A stretch of DNA of 64,000 nt from Shewanella holmiensis (GTDB taxonomy: Bacteria; Pseudomonadota; Gammaproteobacteria; Enterobacterales; Shewanellaceae), in NCBI RefSeq assembly GCF_025370255.1, contig NZ_JAMTCD010000001.1, forward strand, positions 186,001 to 250,000, in the 5' to 3' direction. Position numbers and translations under genes: made by a program. Position 1 is the first letter of the stretch. The number at the start of each line of letters is the position of its first letter. The notes beneath the pieces were generated by a model that had not been told where the DNA came from, searched no databases, and saw nothing but the letters and a program-made list of their open reading frames with translations. This document shows positions 16,368 to 26,202 of this stretch, in pieces.

Positions 16368-17273
16368 TTACTTTTTATTTTGATTTGCAAACTGTTCAAA
16401 AATGCTCGAGAAATCAAGACGACCATGGCCTTGTCGAGCATGGTTAACATACAAACTACGCGCTAATGCGCCCATTGGTGTACTTGAGTTTGAAGCTAAC
16501 GCTGCCTGTTGTGATAAGCCTAAGTCTTTCACCATTAAGTCAACCATAAAGCCGCCTTGGTATCCTTTTGATGATGGCACATTATCCATCACATTTGGAC
16601 AAGGGTTATATTTTTCCAGCGTCCAGTTTCCGCCGCTGCTGACTTTCATGATATCAGACAATACTTTGGGATCTAAACCGTTATCTATGCCTAATTGCAA
16701 AGACTCGCTAGTACCGACCATCAACACTGAAAGCAGCATGTTATTACAAATTTTAGCAATTTGTCCTGCGCCTACCTGACCAGCATGGAAGATATTTGCG
16801 CCCATCACAGTTAATACCGTTTGTGCTTTAGCATAAGCAACATCACTGCCGCCACAAATAAAGGTTAACGTACCGGCTGCAGCACCTGCTGTGCCGCCAG
16901 ATACTGGAGCATCCATAAATTCAATGCCATTTTCTGCCGCTTTAGCACCGACGATTTGTGCCGTTTGCGCATCAATGGTTGAGCAATCAATTAATAAGGT
17001 GTCTTTGCCGACAACATCTAATAAACCTTTATTATTGTCATCACCAATGTAGATACTTTGAACATGCTTGCCCGCGGGTAACATAGTAATGACATAGTCG
17101 GCTGATGCCGCTGCGCCACACGCTGTTTTGGCGCTTAATGCGCCTTGGTCGGTTAAGGCTGCTACGGCCTGTGGATTTAAGTCAAACACAGTTACCGTTA
17201 TGCCAGCTTTAATTAAATTAGCCGCCATTGGGCCGCCCATATTACCAAGTCCGATAAATGCTACTGTTGCCAT
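16368..17273 (-). CDS. mmsB: 3-hydroxyisobutyrate dehydrogenase
   Basis: 301 aa. The N-terminal Rossmann motif is GLGNMGGPMAANL, the substrate-binding signature is DAPVSGGTAGA, and the catalytic Lys lies in the AKICNN segment. It oxidises 3-hydroxyisobutyrate to methylmalonate semialdehyde with NAD in valine degradation, in the cytoplasm. Its product is the substrate of MmsA, encoded four genes upstream. The spacing of 12 bp on both sides shows tight operon packing. Confidence 0.93.
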   Translation of the reverse strand: MATVAFIGLGNMGGPMAANLIKAGITVTVFDLNPQAVAALTDQGALSAKTACGAAASADYVITMLPAGKHVQSIYIGDDNNKGLLDVVGKDTLLIDCSTIDAQTAQIVGAKAAENGIEFMDAPVSGGTAGAAAGTLTFICGGSDVAYAKAQTVLTVMGANIFHAGQVGAGQIAKICNNMLLSVLMVGTSESLQLGIDNGLDPKVLSDIMKVSSGGNWTLEKYNPCPNVMDNVPSSKGYQGGFMVDLMVKDLGLSQQAALASNSSTPMGALARSLYVNHARQGHGRLDFSSIFEQFANQNKK

Positions 17274-17285
17274 GTTTAATTCCTT

Positions 17286-18401
17286 TTAAAAGTCTTTTAA
17301 TGGGTGATGATGAGCTTGCCAAGGTGACGTTAATAATGCGGCAAGCGCATCATCGGTGACTTGTGTTACATCATTAAATCGCCATTGTGGATTGCGGTCT
17401 TTATCAATTAACAGTGCGCGCACTCCCTCACAAAAATCGCCATGGGCGCAACAATTTACACTGATCCCTAGCTCCCATTTAAAACAGTCGGCTAAACTTA
17501 ATTCAGTGCCTAATTGTGCCTGGGCAAACACCAAGTGCCAGCTTAATGGGCTGCCTGCTAAGGCGGTTTTTTGGGCGCGCTTTAGCCAGTCTAATTCTGT
17601 TTGCAAGCTGGATAATTGATAATGCACATCTTCAATATCGCCAGACATTAATAAATCGATTTGCTGTTGAAATGCTTCTAGTGGGCTGTCGCCAATTTCA
17701 ACGCTAACGTTATCTTGCATGACATTTAATAACTGCGTCAGCGCCTGATGGTTCACCTCAGTTTTATCATTCCAATGAATGTCAGCTAAGGCATCAAATA
17801 AAGGCTCTTTATCATCGCTGGCTAAAAAGTGATTACCAACATTGACGTATAAAGCATCTGCAGCATTCATGTTGTAGGCTGTTAACCCTAAAAACAGGCC
17901 AATTTTACCTGGCATGCGATTTAAAAAATAACTGCCGCCCACATCAGGATATAAGCCGATAGTGACTTCAGGCATAGCAATTCGGCTACGTTCAGTGAGC
18001 ACGCGATGAGAACCGCCGGCCATTAAACCTAAACCGCCGCCCATCACAATACCATCTCCCCAAACTAAAACAGGTTTACCGAACTGATGCAGTAAATAAT
18101 CTAGTTGGTATTCTTGGGTGAAAAAATCACAGGCTTCGTCGGTCATTTTATGCGGATTAGCAATTGAGGCATGGTAAATAGCCCGTACATCACCACCCGC
18201 ACAAAACGCTTTATCACCGCTGCCATCAAGCACTACCAAGGCAATATTCGCATCAGTTTGCCATTGTTTTAGCTGCTTGGTCATGGCCTGCACCATGTTA
18301 ATGTTCAATGCATTAAGGGCTTTTTCAATATTTAAGGTCACAACCCCAATCGACTTGCCCGATAATGTGCCAAGGGTTTGAAAAATTACATCTTGAGTCA
18401 T
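17286..18401 (-). CDS. 3-hydroxyisobutyryl-CoA hydrolase (crotonase fold)
   Basis: 371 aa from the ATG at 18401, which overlaps the previous stop (TAATG) and has GGAAG upstream; an in-frame TTG at 18416 is less likely. The crotonase core carries the oxyanion loops AFCAGGDVRAIY and MGGGLGLMAGGSHRV and the longer C-terminal region typical of HIBCH rather than enoyl-CoA hydratases. It releases 3-hydroxyisobutyrate from its CoA thioester in valine catabolism, feeding MmsB. It corresponds to ivdE of Shewanella. Confidence 0.9.
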   Translation of the reverse strand: MTQDVIFQTLGTLSGKSIGVVTLNIEKALNALNINMVQAMTKQLKQWQTDANIALVVLDGSGDKAFCAGGDVRAIYHASIANPHKMTDEACDFFTQEYQLDYLLHQFGKPVLVWGDGIVMGGGLGLMAGGSHRVLTERSRIAMPEVTIGLYPDVGGSYFLNRMPGKIGLFLGLTAYNMNAADALYVNVGNHFLASDDKEPLFDALADIHWNDKTEVNHQALTQLLNVMQDNVSVEIGDSPLEAFQQQIDLLMSGDIEDVHYQLSSLQTELDWLKRAQKTALAGSPLSWHLVFAQAQLGTELSLADCFKWELGISVNCCAHGDFCEGVRALLIDKDRNPQWRFNDVTQVTDDALAALLTSPWQAHHHPLKDF

Positions 18402-19195
18402 TAGGCATTCTTCCAATTCGGTTTACGTTTTTCAAGAAAGGCATTTACGCCTTCAGCTTGATCTTGGGTATCAAACAAACCCACAAATAATTCACGCTCT
18501 AACGGCAACGCCTGTTTGCAAGGCATAGTGCGTCCGGCTTGAATGAGGGTTTTACACACTGCCACACTACTCGGTGATTGCTTAGCCACTTTTGCAGCTA
18601 ATGCAAGTGCCGCATCGAGTGCTTGCCCCTGTTCAAAGACCTCTTCAACCAACCCGATTTTTTCAGCTTTAGCCGCGTCAATGCGCTCACCACATAAAAT
18701 CATCCGTTTTGCCCAGCCTTCACCCACCAAAGCGGTTAAGTTTTGCGTACCACCCGCACAGGGTAATAACCCTACCGTCGCTTCTGGCAATGCCATTTGC
18801 GCTTGTGCTTCAGCAATACGAATATCACAAGCTAATGCCACTTCTAATCCACCACCCATGGCATAACCATTAATGGCGGCAATTGATACGCCTCTAAATG
18901 CACTGAGGGTTTCGAATGCCTCACCAAAATGTTTGGCCATGGTAGCCGCATTGCCTTTGTCGCCATCGGCAAACAAATTTAGATCGGCACCAGCAGAGAA
19001 AAACTTCTCGCCCTGACCAGTGATCACTAAGGCATAGATATCTTTATTTTCATTCAGTTCAAGTACTTTGGCTTTCAGTGCTTGTAAACTGGCCGCGGTC
19101 CATGTGTTGGCCGGCGGATTGTTCATTTTTATAATGGCAGTGTTGCCATCAATTCGTACCCAAATGGCATCTGTTGCTGTGGTATCGGTTGTCAT
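18401..19195 (-). CDS. Enoyl-CoA hydratase of branched-chain degradation
   Basis: 264 aa crotonase-family protein with the oxyanion-hole loops FFSAGADLN and YAMGGGLEVALACDIRIAE and the catalytic Glu region LPEATVGLLPCAGGTQ. It is expected to hydrate methacrylyl-CoA and tiglyl-CoA. It overlaps the following hydrolase gene by one base, consistent with coupled translation. By position it is the ivdD gene of Shewanella. A general short-chain enoyl-CoA hydratase role is the alternative. Confidence 0.88.
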   Translation of the reverse strand: MTTDTTATDAIWVRIDGNTAIIKMNNPPANTWTAASLQALKAKVLELNENKDIYALVITGQGEKFFSAGADLNLFADGDKGNAATMAKHFGEAFETLSAFRGVSIAAINGYAMGGGLEVALACDIRIAEAQAQMALPEATVGLLPCAGGTQNLTALVGEGWAKRMILCGERIDAAKAEKIGLVEEVFEQGQALDAALALAAKVAKQSPSSVAVCKTLIQAGRTMPCKQALPLERELFVGLFDTQDQAEGVNAFLEKRKPNWKNA

Positions 19196-19267
19196 GATGT
19201 AAACCTTAATCGTCTGCTGAAATTATCTCGTCTGCGCTAATTCGCCCCTATTGATGAATAGAATGGC

Positions 19268-20425
19268 TTAACGAATAGGATGGGCGTTTTCATCCAGCAG
19301 ACGACGGGCAATAATTAACCGCATAATTTCATTGGTACCTTCAAGAATTTGATGCACGCGTACATCACGGAAATGACGCTCAAGTGGGTATTCTCGAATG
19401 TAACCATAGCCACCATGAATTTGCAGCGCCGCATCACAGACCTGAAAACCAACATCAGTGGCAAAGCGTTTCGCCATAGCACAATATGCACTTGATTCTG
19501 GGTCTTGGGTATCCAGCTTAAATGCCGCTAAACGCACCATTTGCCTTGCAGCAACTAAATCGGTAGCCATATCGGCTAATTTAAATTGTAATGCTTGAAA
19601 CGCCGCTAACGGCTTACCAAACTGCTTACGCTCATTCATATACTGAGTAGCGCGATCGAGTGCTGATTGTGCTGTACCAATTGAACACGTGGCAATATTA
19701 ATCCGCCCGCCATCTAAGCCTTTCATGGCAAAAGTAAAACCTTGGCCTTCTTCGCCTAACAGATTGGCAACGGGAACTCGCACGTTTTCAAAACTAATTA
19801 GTCGTGTAGGTTGAGCATTCCAACCCATTTTGTCTTCGGCTTTACCGTAGGTCACACCGACAGCATCCGCCGGAATAGCGATAGCAGAAATCCCTTTAGG
19901 CCCAGCTTCACCCGTTCGGCACATCACCACTAACAACTCGGTTTCACCGGCGCCTGAAATAAACATTTTTGAGCCGTTAATGATGTAATCATCACCTTCG
20001 CGCACAGCTTTAGTTTGCAATGAGGCGGCATCACTGCCGGCACCTGGCTCTGTAAGGCAATAAGAGGCTAATAGCTGGCCGGTTGTTAAGCCTTCAGACC
20101 ATTGACTGCGTAGGGTTTCTGTTCCCCAGGTAGTGACCATCCAAGTAGCCATATTATGAATTGTTAACATGGCGGTTGTGGCGGTACAGCCGTAGGATAA
20201 CTCCTCAAATATGATCGAGGCATCTAAACGAGATAGCCCCATGCCACCTTCTGACTCTGGCGAGTACAATGAGCAAAAACCTAACTCGCCCGCTTTTTGG
20301 ATAACATCTTTAGGGAAGTGATGCTCTTCATCCCATTTAGCGGCAAACGGGGTTAATTCATCGGCTGCGAATTGACGGGCAAGATCGGCAAACTGGCGTT
20401 GATCTTCATTTAAATTAAAATCCAT
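19268..20425 (-). CDS. Acyl-CoA dehydrogenase, isobutyryl/2-methylbutyryl type
   Basis: 385 aa, the standard length. FAD-binding signatures are YCLTEPGAGSDAAS and the C-terminal QIHGGYGYIREYP. The catalytic Glu region is ILEGTNEIMRL. It catalyses the alpha-beta desaturation of branched short-chain acyl-CoAs, passing electrons to ETF. The operon (MmsA, MmsB, HIBCH hydrolase) argues for isobutyryl-CoA and 2-methylbutyryl-CoA as substrates. It is 106 bp downstream of mmsA. Confidence 0.9.
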   Translation of the reverse strand: MDFNLNEDQRQFADLARQFAADELTPFAAKWDEEHHFPKDVIQKAGELGFCSLYSPESEGGMGLSRLDASIIFEELSYGCTATTAMLTIHNMATWMVTTWGTETLRSQWSEGLTTGQLLASYCLTEPGAGSDAASLQTKAVREGDDYIINGSKMFISGAGETELLVVMCRTGEAGPKGISAIAIPADAVGVTYGKAEDKMGWNAQPTRLISFENVRVPVANLLGEEGQGFTFAMKGLDGGRINIATCSIGTAQSALDRATQYMNERKQFGKPLAAFQALQFKLADMATDLVAARQMVRLAAFKLDTQDPESSAYCAMAKRFATDVGFQVCDAALQIHGGYGYIREYPLERHFRDVRVHQILEGTNEIMRLIIARRLLDENAHPIR

Positions 20426-20531
20426 TGAGGGGCTCCTACTTTGTTCTGACTGATGACTCTTGGGTCATTTATTGGCAGGCGAACACAAGTGTAGCCTGCC
20501 ATAAGGTCTTGTTTTCTTATTACTTGAATCA

Positions 20532-22025
20532 CTACTTGAGATTGATACTCATATTTGGACCAGATACCGCGTCGGTTTCAAACCAACGTGAAGTAATGGT
20601 CTTGGTCTCAGTGTAAAAACGTACGGCTTGCTTGCCATACGCATGCTGGTCGCCATAGAAACTGCCTTTCCACCCCGTAAATGAGAAGAAAGGTAAAGGC
20701 ACAGGAATTGGCACATTAATACCCACTTGACCGACTTCAATTTCATGTTGGTATTTACGTGCAGCACCGCCAGATGCCGTAAAGATTGAGGTACCGTTTC
20801 CGTAAGGGCTGTTATTCACTAGCTCAATGGCATCGTCTAAGCTGTCTGCTTCCATACAGCATAAAACTGGGCCAAAGATTTCTTCTTTGTAAATGCTCAT
20901 GTCTGTTGTGACTTTGGTAAACATGGTTGGGCCTACCCAGTTACCCGACTCATATCCTGCAACAGTAAAATCGCTGCCATCAAGTAAACATTCAGCGCCT
21001 TCTTGTTTACCTTGTTCAATCAGGCTTAACACGCGCGTTTTAGCTGCTGGGCTGATAACAGGACCATAGGCCGCTTCAGGGTCATTCCACAAACCTGGAC
21101 GCACTTTAGCCAGCGCTTCTTTTAACTCAGGGATCCACTCTTTTGCTTTACCCACAAATACCGCAACTGAAATCGCCATACAACGCTGGCCCGCCGCGCC
21201 CACTGATGCGCCCACTAAGTTATTAATCACTTGTTGTTTACTGGCATCTGGCATGATCACGCAGTGGTTTTTAGCACCTGCAAATGCTTGTACGCGTTTA
21301 AGGTTATCGGTACCCGTTTTGTAAATATATTGGCCAACGCCCACTGAGCCGACAAATGAAATCGCTTTAATGGCAGGATCGCGCAGTAAAATATCAACCG
21401 CCACTTTATCACCGTGAATCAACTGTAATACGCCTTTAGGCGCGCCAGCTTCAACAAACAATTCAACAAGACGTTGTGGGGTCATTGGATCTTGTTCTGA
21501 AGGCTTTAAAATAAAAGTATTACCGCAGGCTATAGCAAGAGGGAACATCCATAACGGGATCATCGCAGGGAAGTTAAAAGGCGTAATACCTGCACACACT
21601 CCTAATGGCTGGGTGTAGCTGTAGGTATCAATGTTACGAGCGACGTTTTCAACGGTTTCGCCCATCATTAATGAGGCAATGTTACAAGCATGCTCAGCCA
21701 CTTCAATACCACGCCACACATCACCTTTGGCATCTTCGAACGTTTTGCCGGTTTCTTGGGCTAAAATAGTCGCGATTTGATCGTGGTTTTCTTTCAACAA
21801 ATGCTGATAACGCAACATCACTCTTGCACGCTCAGAAACAGGCACTTCTTTCCAAGTTTTAAACGCTTCTTTTGCACTGTGAATGGCTTGTTCAACTTCA
21901 GCAGGAGTTGCTGCATTGATTTTAGCAATCACACCATTATTGATAGGGTTCGTGACGTCGATATTGTGAGTACCTTTACCAACAGTGAACTCGCCATCAA
22001 TATAATGTTTTACTTGTGTGGTCAT
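20532..22025 (-). CDS. mmsA: Methylmalonate-semialdehyde dehydrogenase (CoA-acylating)
   Basis: 497 aa aldehyde dehydrogenase. The catalytic Cys is in [11 protein letters not shown] and the NAD-binding [10 protein letters not shown] motif is present. The sequence [18 protein letters not shown] is typical of the MmsA subfamily. It converts methylmalonate semialdehyde to propionyl-CoA in valine degradation. It is the second gene of the operon, 128 bp after the thiolase gene, a gap large enough for processing or an extra promoter, though none stands out. Confidence 0.94.
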   Translation of the reverse strand: MTTQVKHYIDGEFTVGKGTHNIDVTNPINNGVIAKINAATPAEVEQAIHSAKEAFKTWKEVPVSERARVMLRYQHLLKENHDQIATILAQETGKTFEDAKGDVWRGIEVAEHACNIASLMMGETVENVARNIDTYSYTQPLGVCAGITPFNFPAMIPLWMFPLAIACGNTFILKPSEQDPMTPQRLVELFVEAGAPKGVLQLIHGDKVAVDILLRDPAIKAISFVGSVGVGQYIYKTGTDNLKRVQAFAGAKNHCVIMPDASKQQVINNLVGASVGAAGQRCMAISVAVFVGKAKEWIPELKEALAKVRPGLWNDPEAAYGPVISPAAKTRVLSLIEQGKQEGAECLLDGSDFTVAGYESGNWVGPTMFTKVTTDMSIYKEEIFGPVLCCMEADSLDDAIELVNNSPYGNGTSIFTASGGAARKYQHEIEVGQVGINVPIPVPLPFFSFTGWKGSFYGDQHAYGKQAVRFYTETKTITSRWFETDAVSGPNMSINLK

Positions 22026-22153
22026 AATATTTCCCTTCGAACCAGATTAAATCGGGGTAAGCATTAATGGCGATGATGTTGTATTTGTCCCAATCACTAT
22101 GTGTCGGGTTATTGCTCATTAATGCTTGTCTTGTTGAACGTTAGTTTGTCGCT

Positions 22154-23338
22154 TTATACTTCAATCGCCATAGCAACGGCTTCACCGCCGCCAATACATA
22201 ATGATGCGACACCACGATGTAAGCCGCGGGCTTTTAATGCATGAATGAGTGTCACTAACAAGCGCGCACCTGAACAACCAATAGGATGACCTAATGCACA
22301 TGCACCGCCATTAACGTTGACTTTATTGGCATCTAAACCGAGTTCAGAAATAGCTAACATGGTGACCATGGCAAAGGCTTCATTAATTTCAAATAAATCA
22401 ACATCATCTTTTGTCCAATCCACTTTACCAAGCAATTTGTTCATCGCGCCGACAGGTGCTGTAGTGAACATGGCTGGCTCTTGTGAATGGGTAGTGTGAC
22501 CTTTGATGGTAGCTAAAACAGTTAAGCCTAAATTGGCAGCATTTTCTCGTGTCATCAGTAATAAAACCGCAGCACCATCAGAAATTGAGCTAGAATTAGC
22601 CGCAGTGATCGTACCGTCTTTGGTAAAGGCAGGACGTAAACTTGGAATCTTTTCAGGACGGGCATTACCTGGTTGTTCATCGGTGTCGACAACAACATCA
22701 CCACGACGATCGCTTACCGTAACAGGAGTAATTTCAGCCTTAAAAGCGCCGGAGTTAATCGCGTTGTTGGCTTTTTCAAGCGAGCTAAGTGCAAACGCAT
22801 CCATTTGCTCACGGGTTAAGCCATAATCATCTGCCGTTTTTTGTGCAAATGTCCCCATTGCACCACCGGTATAAGCATCTTCAAGGCCATCTAAAAACAT
22901 ATGGTCCATCACTTTGCCATGACCCATACGCATCCCGCTTCGCGCTTTATCAAGAAGGTACGGGGCCTGACTCATGCTTTCCATGCCACCAGCGATAACG
23001 ATATCGCTGCTACCGGCTTTAATTAAATCATGGGCTAGCATCACGGTTTTCATTCCTGAGCCACAAACTTTATTAACCGTAGTAGCGCCAACAGAAAGCG
23101 GTAAACCAGCCCCTAATGTAGCTTGACGAGCTGGTGCCTGGCCTAAACCCGCTGGCAACACACAACCCATTAACACTTCATCAACGCTAGAAGAAGCAAT
23201 ACCACATTCGGCAAGTAAACCTTGAATAGCGGCAGCCGCCAAGGCTGGGGATTTCACTGCGGACAGTGAACCTTGGAAGCCACCCATTGGGGTACGCTTT
23301 GCTGCAACAATGACAATATCTTGGCCCTGACTGCTCAT
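22154..23338 (-). CDS. Acetyl-CoA C-acyltransferase (thiolase)
   Basis: 394 aa. Thiolase catalytic residues are all visible: the nucleophilic Cys in NKVCGSGMKTV, His in CALGHPIGCSGAR, and the second Cys in SLCIGGGEAVAM. It performs the thiolytic cleavage of 2-methylacetoacetyl-CoA in isoleucine degradation, and perhaps of acetoacetyl-CoA. As the first gene of the operon it directly follows a LiuR-like operator. The equivalent Shewanella gene is ivdA. Confidence 0.92.
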   Translation of the reverse strand: MSSQGQDIVIVAAKRTPMGGFQGSLSAVKSPALAAAAIQGLLAECGIASSSVDEVLMGCVLPAGLGQAPARQATLGAGLPLSVGATTVNKVCGSGMKTVMLAHDLIKAGSSDIVIAGGMESMSQAPYLLDKARSGMRMGHGKVMDHMFLDGLEDAYTGGAMGTFAQKTADDYGLTREQMDAFALSSLEKANNAINSGAFKAEITPVTVSDRRGDVVVDTDEQPGNARPEKIPSLRPAFTKDGTITAANSSSISDGAAVLLLMTRENAANLGLTVLATIKGHTTHSQEPAMFTTAPVGAMNKLLGKVDWTKDDVDLFEINEAFAMVTMLAISELGLDANKVNVNGGACALGHPIGCSGARLLVTLIHALKARGLHRGVASLCIGGGEAVAMAIEV

Positions 23339-23387
23339 ATAAAAACTCCATTCAACAAACTGACAAATTTAATAACATTAACCCACT

Positions 23388-23410
23388 TTGACGTTTACGC
23401 GAACGTAAAG
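23388..23410 (-). promoter_or_regulatory. LiuR-like (MerR-family) operator of the ivd operon
   Basis: A partly symmetric sequence with half-sites ACGTTTACG and GAACGTAAAG lies 50-72 bp upstream of the thiolase ATG. It resembles the TTTACGTTTACG/ACGTAAA-type site described for LiuR, the MerR-family repressor of branched-chain degradation genes in Shewanella (recalled consensus). The regulator gene is not in this window. Confidence 0.6.
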
Positions 23411-23515
23411 CAAGCAAATATGAAACGTCAGAGTAGAAGAATTTTGATGCTAATTGTCAGTGAAGATTTACACTTGAAAGGATTTACCGTTATGACAAGG
23501 GTTTTAGCGAATTGA

Positions 23516-23725
23516 GTTGAGTATCGCCAGCCATCAATATTTGCAGATATAGGAGAACAATTTGCTTTATTGTCGGATGTGCCAAACTCCACTATTGTTC
23601 AGGGTGAGATCGCGAATACTTTTCGCTCAATTAGTGGAAGTTTATTAATCGAATATCAACTGCATGGACGCAGTTATTCTTTTATATTTGGGCCATCATG
23701 GATGATTTCACGGCGTTTCGTTTAA
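23516..23725 (+). pseudogene. Startless reading frame, possible gene fragment
   Basis: A 69-codon open frame between a TGA and a TAA has protein-like composition (segments FADIGEQFALLSDVPN and SFIFGPSWMISRRF) but no ATG near its beginning; only TTG/GTG codons in the middle could start it. An AGGAGAAC sequence lies inside. It sits in the gap between the ivd operon and the accessory block, so it could be a remnant at an insertion boundary. No family is recognised, and chance openness is possible. Confidence 0.25.
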
Positions 23726-23873
23726 TAAACGTTCACAAGCTGTATGAAATACAATCACTCATGCGGTAGCCCTGCACTATTGATTACGCGTTCTGTATTT
23801 TAATAATTTAAAATAAAACAGGCATTAGCAGGTTTTATACCTTAATAATATTTTTAGCCTAAAGTTTTGATAC

Positions 23874-23906
23874 TTACACAATGTTTGCACATTTATTGTA
23901 TATAAT
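23874..23906 (+). promoter_or_regulatory. Response-regulator box and -10 before the kinase gene
   Basis: Direct repeats TTACACA (23874-23880) and TTGCACA (23885-23891) are spaced by ATGT, then 9 bp, then a perfect TATAAT (23901-23906). The same layout recurs at 26137 and 27171. The 11-bp repeat period next to the -10 is how OmpR/PhoB-type activators bind. It implies autoregulation of the kinase/regulator operon. Confidence 0.7.
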
Positions 23907-23984
23907 CTTTCTACTCATATAATCAAACCATTATTCGCTCCGATTTTAGCGATCAGATTAATGTCGTAGAGGAGCCCTAATTCT

Positions 23985-25430
23985 ATGAATATTCAAAATA
24001 AGCTGTTTTTTATTTTGTTTGGTTTGAGTGTTGCTTTGATAGCAGCCTTGATGATGTTAGTGCAAAGCAGCATAAATAAGGGCATGCAGGAATACGTAAA
24101 CAATAAAGAGATTGAACGATTACAGCCAGCAATAAGCGAACTTACCACTATCTATCAAAAAGAGGGTAGCTGGGCCAGTATGGACGGTAAACATAATCGA
24201 TTCCTTCATATAATCGAAAGCGTCCAAGAAGACAACACACCGCCTCCTCGTCGAGAAAAGCAACCAAGAAGAGCATCACCACCTCCCAATGCTGACGCTT
24301 CAAGAATGCCGCCACCAAAGCATAGACAACCTCCTAGACGCCCTCATTTTGCACTACTCGATTTAAACGGTGAGCTAGTTGCGGGGAAAAATATTTTTGC
24401 TGACGAGTTTATAGAAATCCCAATAACACTGAATAACAAAACCATTGGTTTCCTTTTAACGGCTAAATATGACCGACTTACAGAAGGTTATGAATTTGAC
24501 TTTATTAAGCAACAAAAGCAGTTTTTGTGGGTGATTGCGTTAATTGCCATCTTCTTCGTGGCAACTGTGACCATAGCGTTATCTCGTCATTTAGTTATCC
24601 CCGTTAAGCTAATCGCTAATGGAATTCATAAACTAACCTTGGGTGAGTACGATCAAAGCATTCATTTGAAAAGAAAAGACGAACTAGGAGATTTAAGCAA
24701 AGACTATAATGAATTGGCGATGACCCTATGCGAAAGTGAAAAGTCTCGAAAGCGGTGGCTGGCAAACATTTCTCATGAATTGCGCACCCCAGTGTCAATT
24801 ATTAGAGGTGAGCTAGAAGCAATGCTAGACAACATTCGTCCATTGACAAAAAATAATATCAGCTCTGCTAATGATGAAGTCATTCACCTTCAGCGATTAA
24901 TTGAAGATCTACATCTACTAACGACAGCAGATGTGGGTGCGGTACGTTATCAAAAATCATCGCTTAGCTTAAATAACTTGCTCAGTGATGAATCAGAAAA
25001 GTTCGCAGGCTATTTAGCAAACGCAGGTATTTCTTTAACCACAGCGTTTTGCCCTCAACAATTAATCATTAATGCAGACAAAACTCGACTCAACCAACTG
25101 CTAGAAAATATTGTCAATAATGCGATTAAGTATTCCAAAGCCAGTCAGCTGAAAATATCCCTCAATTTGACAGTTCATGACCGAATTGATAGGGCAATAA
25201 TTATTATTGAAGATGATGGTGTTGGTGTAGAAGATAGGCATTTAAAGCACTTGTTCGACTATCTCTATCGAGTCGATGACGCTAGAAACAGAAAAGACGG
25301 TGGAACCGGATTAGGTTTGTCCATATGTCGGCAAATCGTCGATGCCCATCATGGAAGTATCAGCGCTAATCACTCAACGATGGGTGGCTTAGCCGTTGAA
25401 ATTATCCTTCCAATAACCCATAACGATTAG
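23985..25430 (+). CDS. Sensor histidine kinase with proline/arginine-rich periplasmic loop
   Basis: 481 aa. TM1 is about 7-27 and TM2 about 178-200, enclosing a periplasmic domain of about 150 residues. Residues 85-121 form a striking Pro/Arg/Lys-rich stretch (PPPRREKQPRRASPPP and PPPKHRQPPRRP). A HAMP domain (about 201-253) follows, then HisKA with His264 in ISHELRTP, the N-box NIVNNAIKYS, and G-boxes DDGVGV and GGTGLGLS. The C-terminal half resembles BaeS. It should phosphorylate the regulator encoded 13 bp downstream. The signal is unknown; the basic loop could bind anions such as phosphate polymers (inference). Confidence 0.9.
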   Translation: MNIQNKLFFILFGLSVALIAALMMLVQSSINKGMQEYVNNKEIERLQPAISELTTIYQKEGSWASMDGKHNRFLHIIESVQEDNTPPPRREKQPRRASPPPNADASRMPPPKHRQPPRRPHFALLDLNGELVAGKNIFADEFIEIPITLNNKTIGFLLTAKYDRLTEGYEFDFIKQQKQFLWVIALIAIFFVATVTIALSRHLVIPVKLIANGIHKLTLGEYDQSIHLKRKDELGDLSKDYNELAMTLCESEKSRKRWLANISHELRTPVSIIRGELEAMLDNIRPLTKNNISSANDEVIHLQRLIEDLHLLTTADVGAVRYQKSSLSLNNLLSDESEKFAGYLANAGISLTTAFCPQQLIINADKTRLNQLLENIVNNAIKYSKASQLKISLNLTVHDRIDRAIIIIEDDGVGVEDRHLKHLFDYLYRVDDARNRKDGGTGLGLSICRQIVDAHHGSISANHSTMGGLAVEIILPITHND

Positions 25431-25443
25431 AAGATCTGTCGCC

Positions 25444-26109
25444 ATGTTAAATTCAATATTAATTGTCGAAGATGAAGTAAAGTTGGCAACCTTGTTGGCT
25501 GACTACTTTTCACAAACTGAGCTAACACCGCATTTAATTCATCATGGTAATGAAGTCATCGCATGGGTAAAAGAGCATCAGCCGCAAGTTATTCTGCTTG
25601 ATATTATGTTGCCAGGTAAAAATGGCATAGATTTGTGCAAAGAAATCCGCCAGTTCTCGGATGTACCTATTTTAATGGTGACAGCAAAAGTTGATGAAAT
25701 TGATCGCTTACTGGGGTTGGAATTAGGCGCCGACGATTATATTTGCAAGCCTTTTAGCCCAAGAGAAGTCGTTGCAAGAGTCAAAGCTGTGTTACGTAGA
25801 AGCAAAACCGTGAATAATAACTTAAACCAATTAAAGCTCAACGCACACCGTTTAACCGTTTCATTCGCCAATCAAGAAACAGCACTTACCGCTTTTGAGT
25901 TCCAATTACTTACCCCACTAATCGAAAAACCAGATCGTATTTTTAGTCGAGAACAGTTGATGAGAAATATGTATTCAGATAATCGGATTGTGAATAACCG
26001 CACCATAGACAGTCACATTAAAAAGCTTCGCAAGAAGTTAGCCGACATAAGCGACGGCAAAGACTGGATACAGGCAGTTTATGGCACAGGTTATCGTTTA
26101 GTTTTGTAA
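25444..26109 (+). CDS. OmpR/PhoB-family response regulator (BaeR-like)
   Basis: 221 aa. The receiver domain has acidic pocket Glu-Asp-Glu at residues 9-11, phosphoacceptor Asp53 in LLDIMLPG, switch Thr80 and Lys102. A C-terminal winged-helix DNA-binding domain (about 125-221) has the recognition helix region NRTIDSHIKKLRKKL. It forms a pair with the upstream kinase and probably an operon (13-bp gap). It is the prime candidate to bind the direct repeats at 23874, 26137 and 27171, whose 11-bp period suits a head-to-tail dimer of this family. Confidence 0.92.
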   Translation: MLNSILIVEDEVKLATLLADYFSQTELTPHLIHHGNEVIAWVKEHQPQVILLDIMLPGKNGIDLCKEIRQFSDVPILMVTAKVDEIDRLLGLELGADDYICKPFSPREVVARVKAVLRRSKTVNNNLNQLKLNAHRLTVSFANQETALTAFEFQLLTPLIEKPDRIFSREQLMRNMYSDNRIVNNRTIDSHIKKLRKKLADISDGKDWIQAVYGTGYRLVL

Positions 26110-26136
26110 GCTGATTGCCTGCACTTTCCTTTATTT

Positions 26137-26169
26137 TTGCACATTGCTTGCATATTTGGTCGTTAAACT
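26137..26169 (+). promoter_or_regulatory. Response-regulator box and -10 before the EF-hand gene
   Basis: Repeats TTGCACA (26137-26143) and TTGCATA (26148-26154) are 4 bp apart, then exactly 9 bp precede a TAAACT -10 (26164-26169) that runs into ACTAGTG. The -10 is also inside a GTTAAAC/GTTTAAC inverted repeat (26162-26184). The site lies only 28 bp after the regulator stop, giving the EF-hand gene its own promoter. Confidence 0.7.
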
Positions 26170-26202
26170 AGTGTTATGTTTAACAACTAGAGTACTAACC
26201 AA

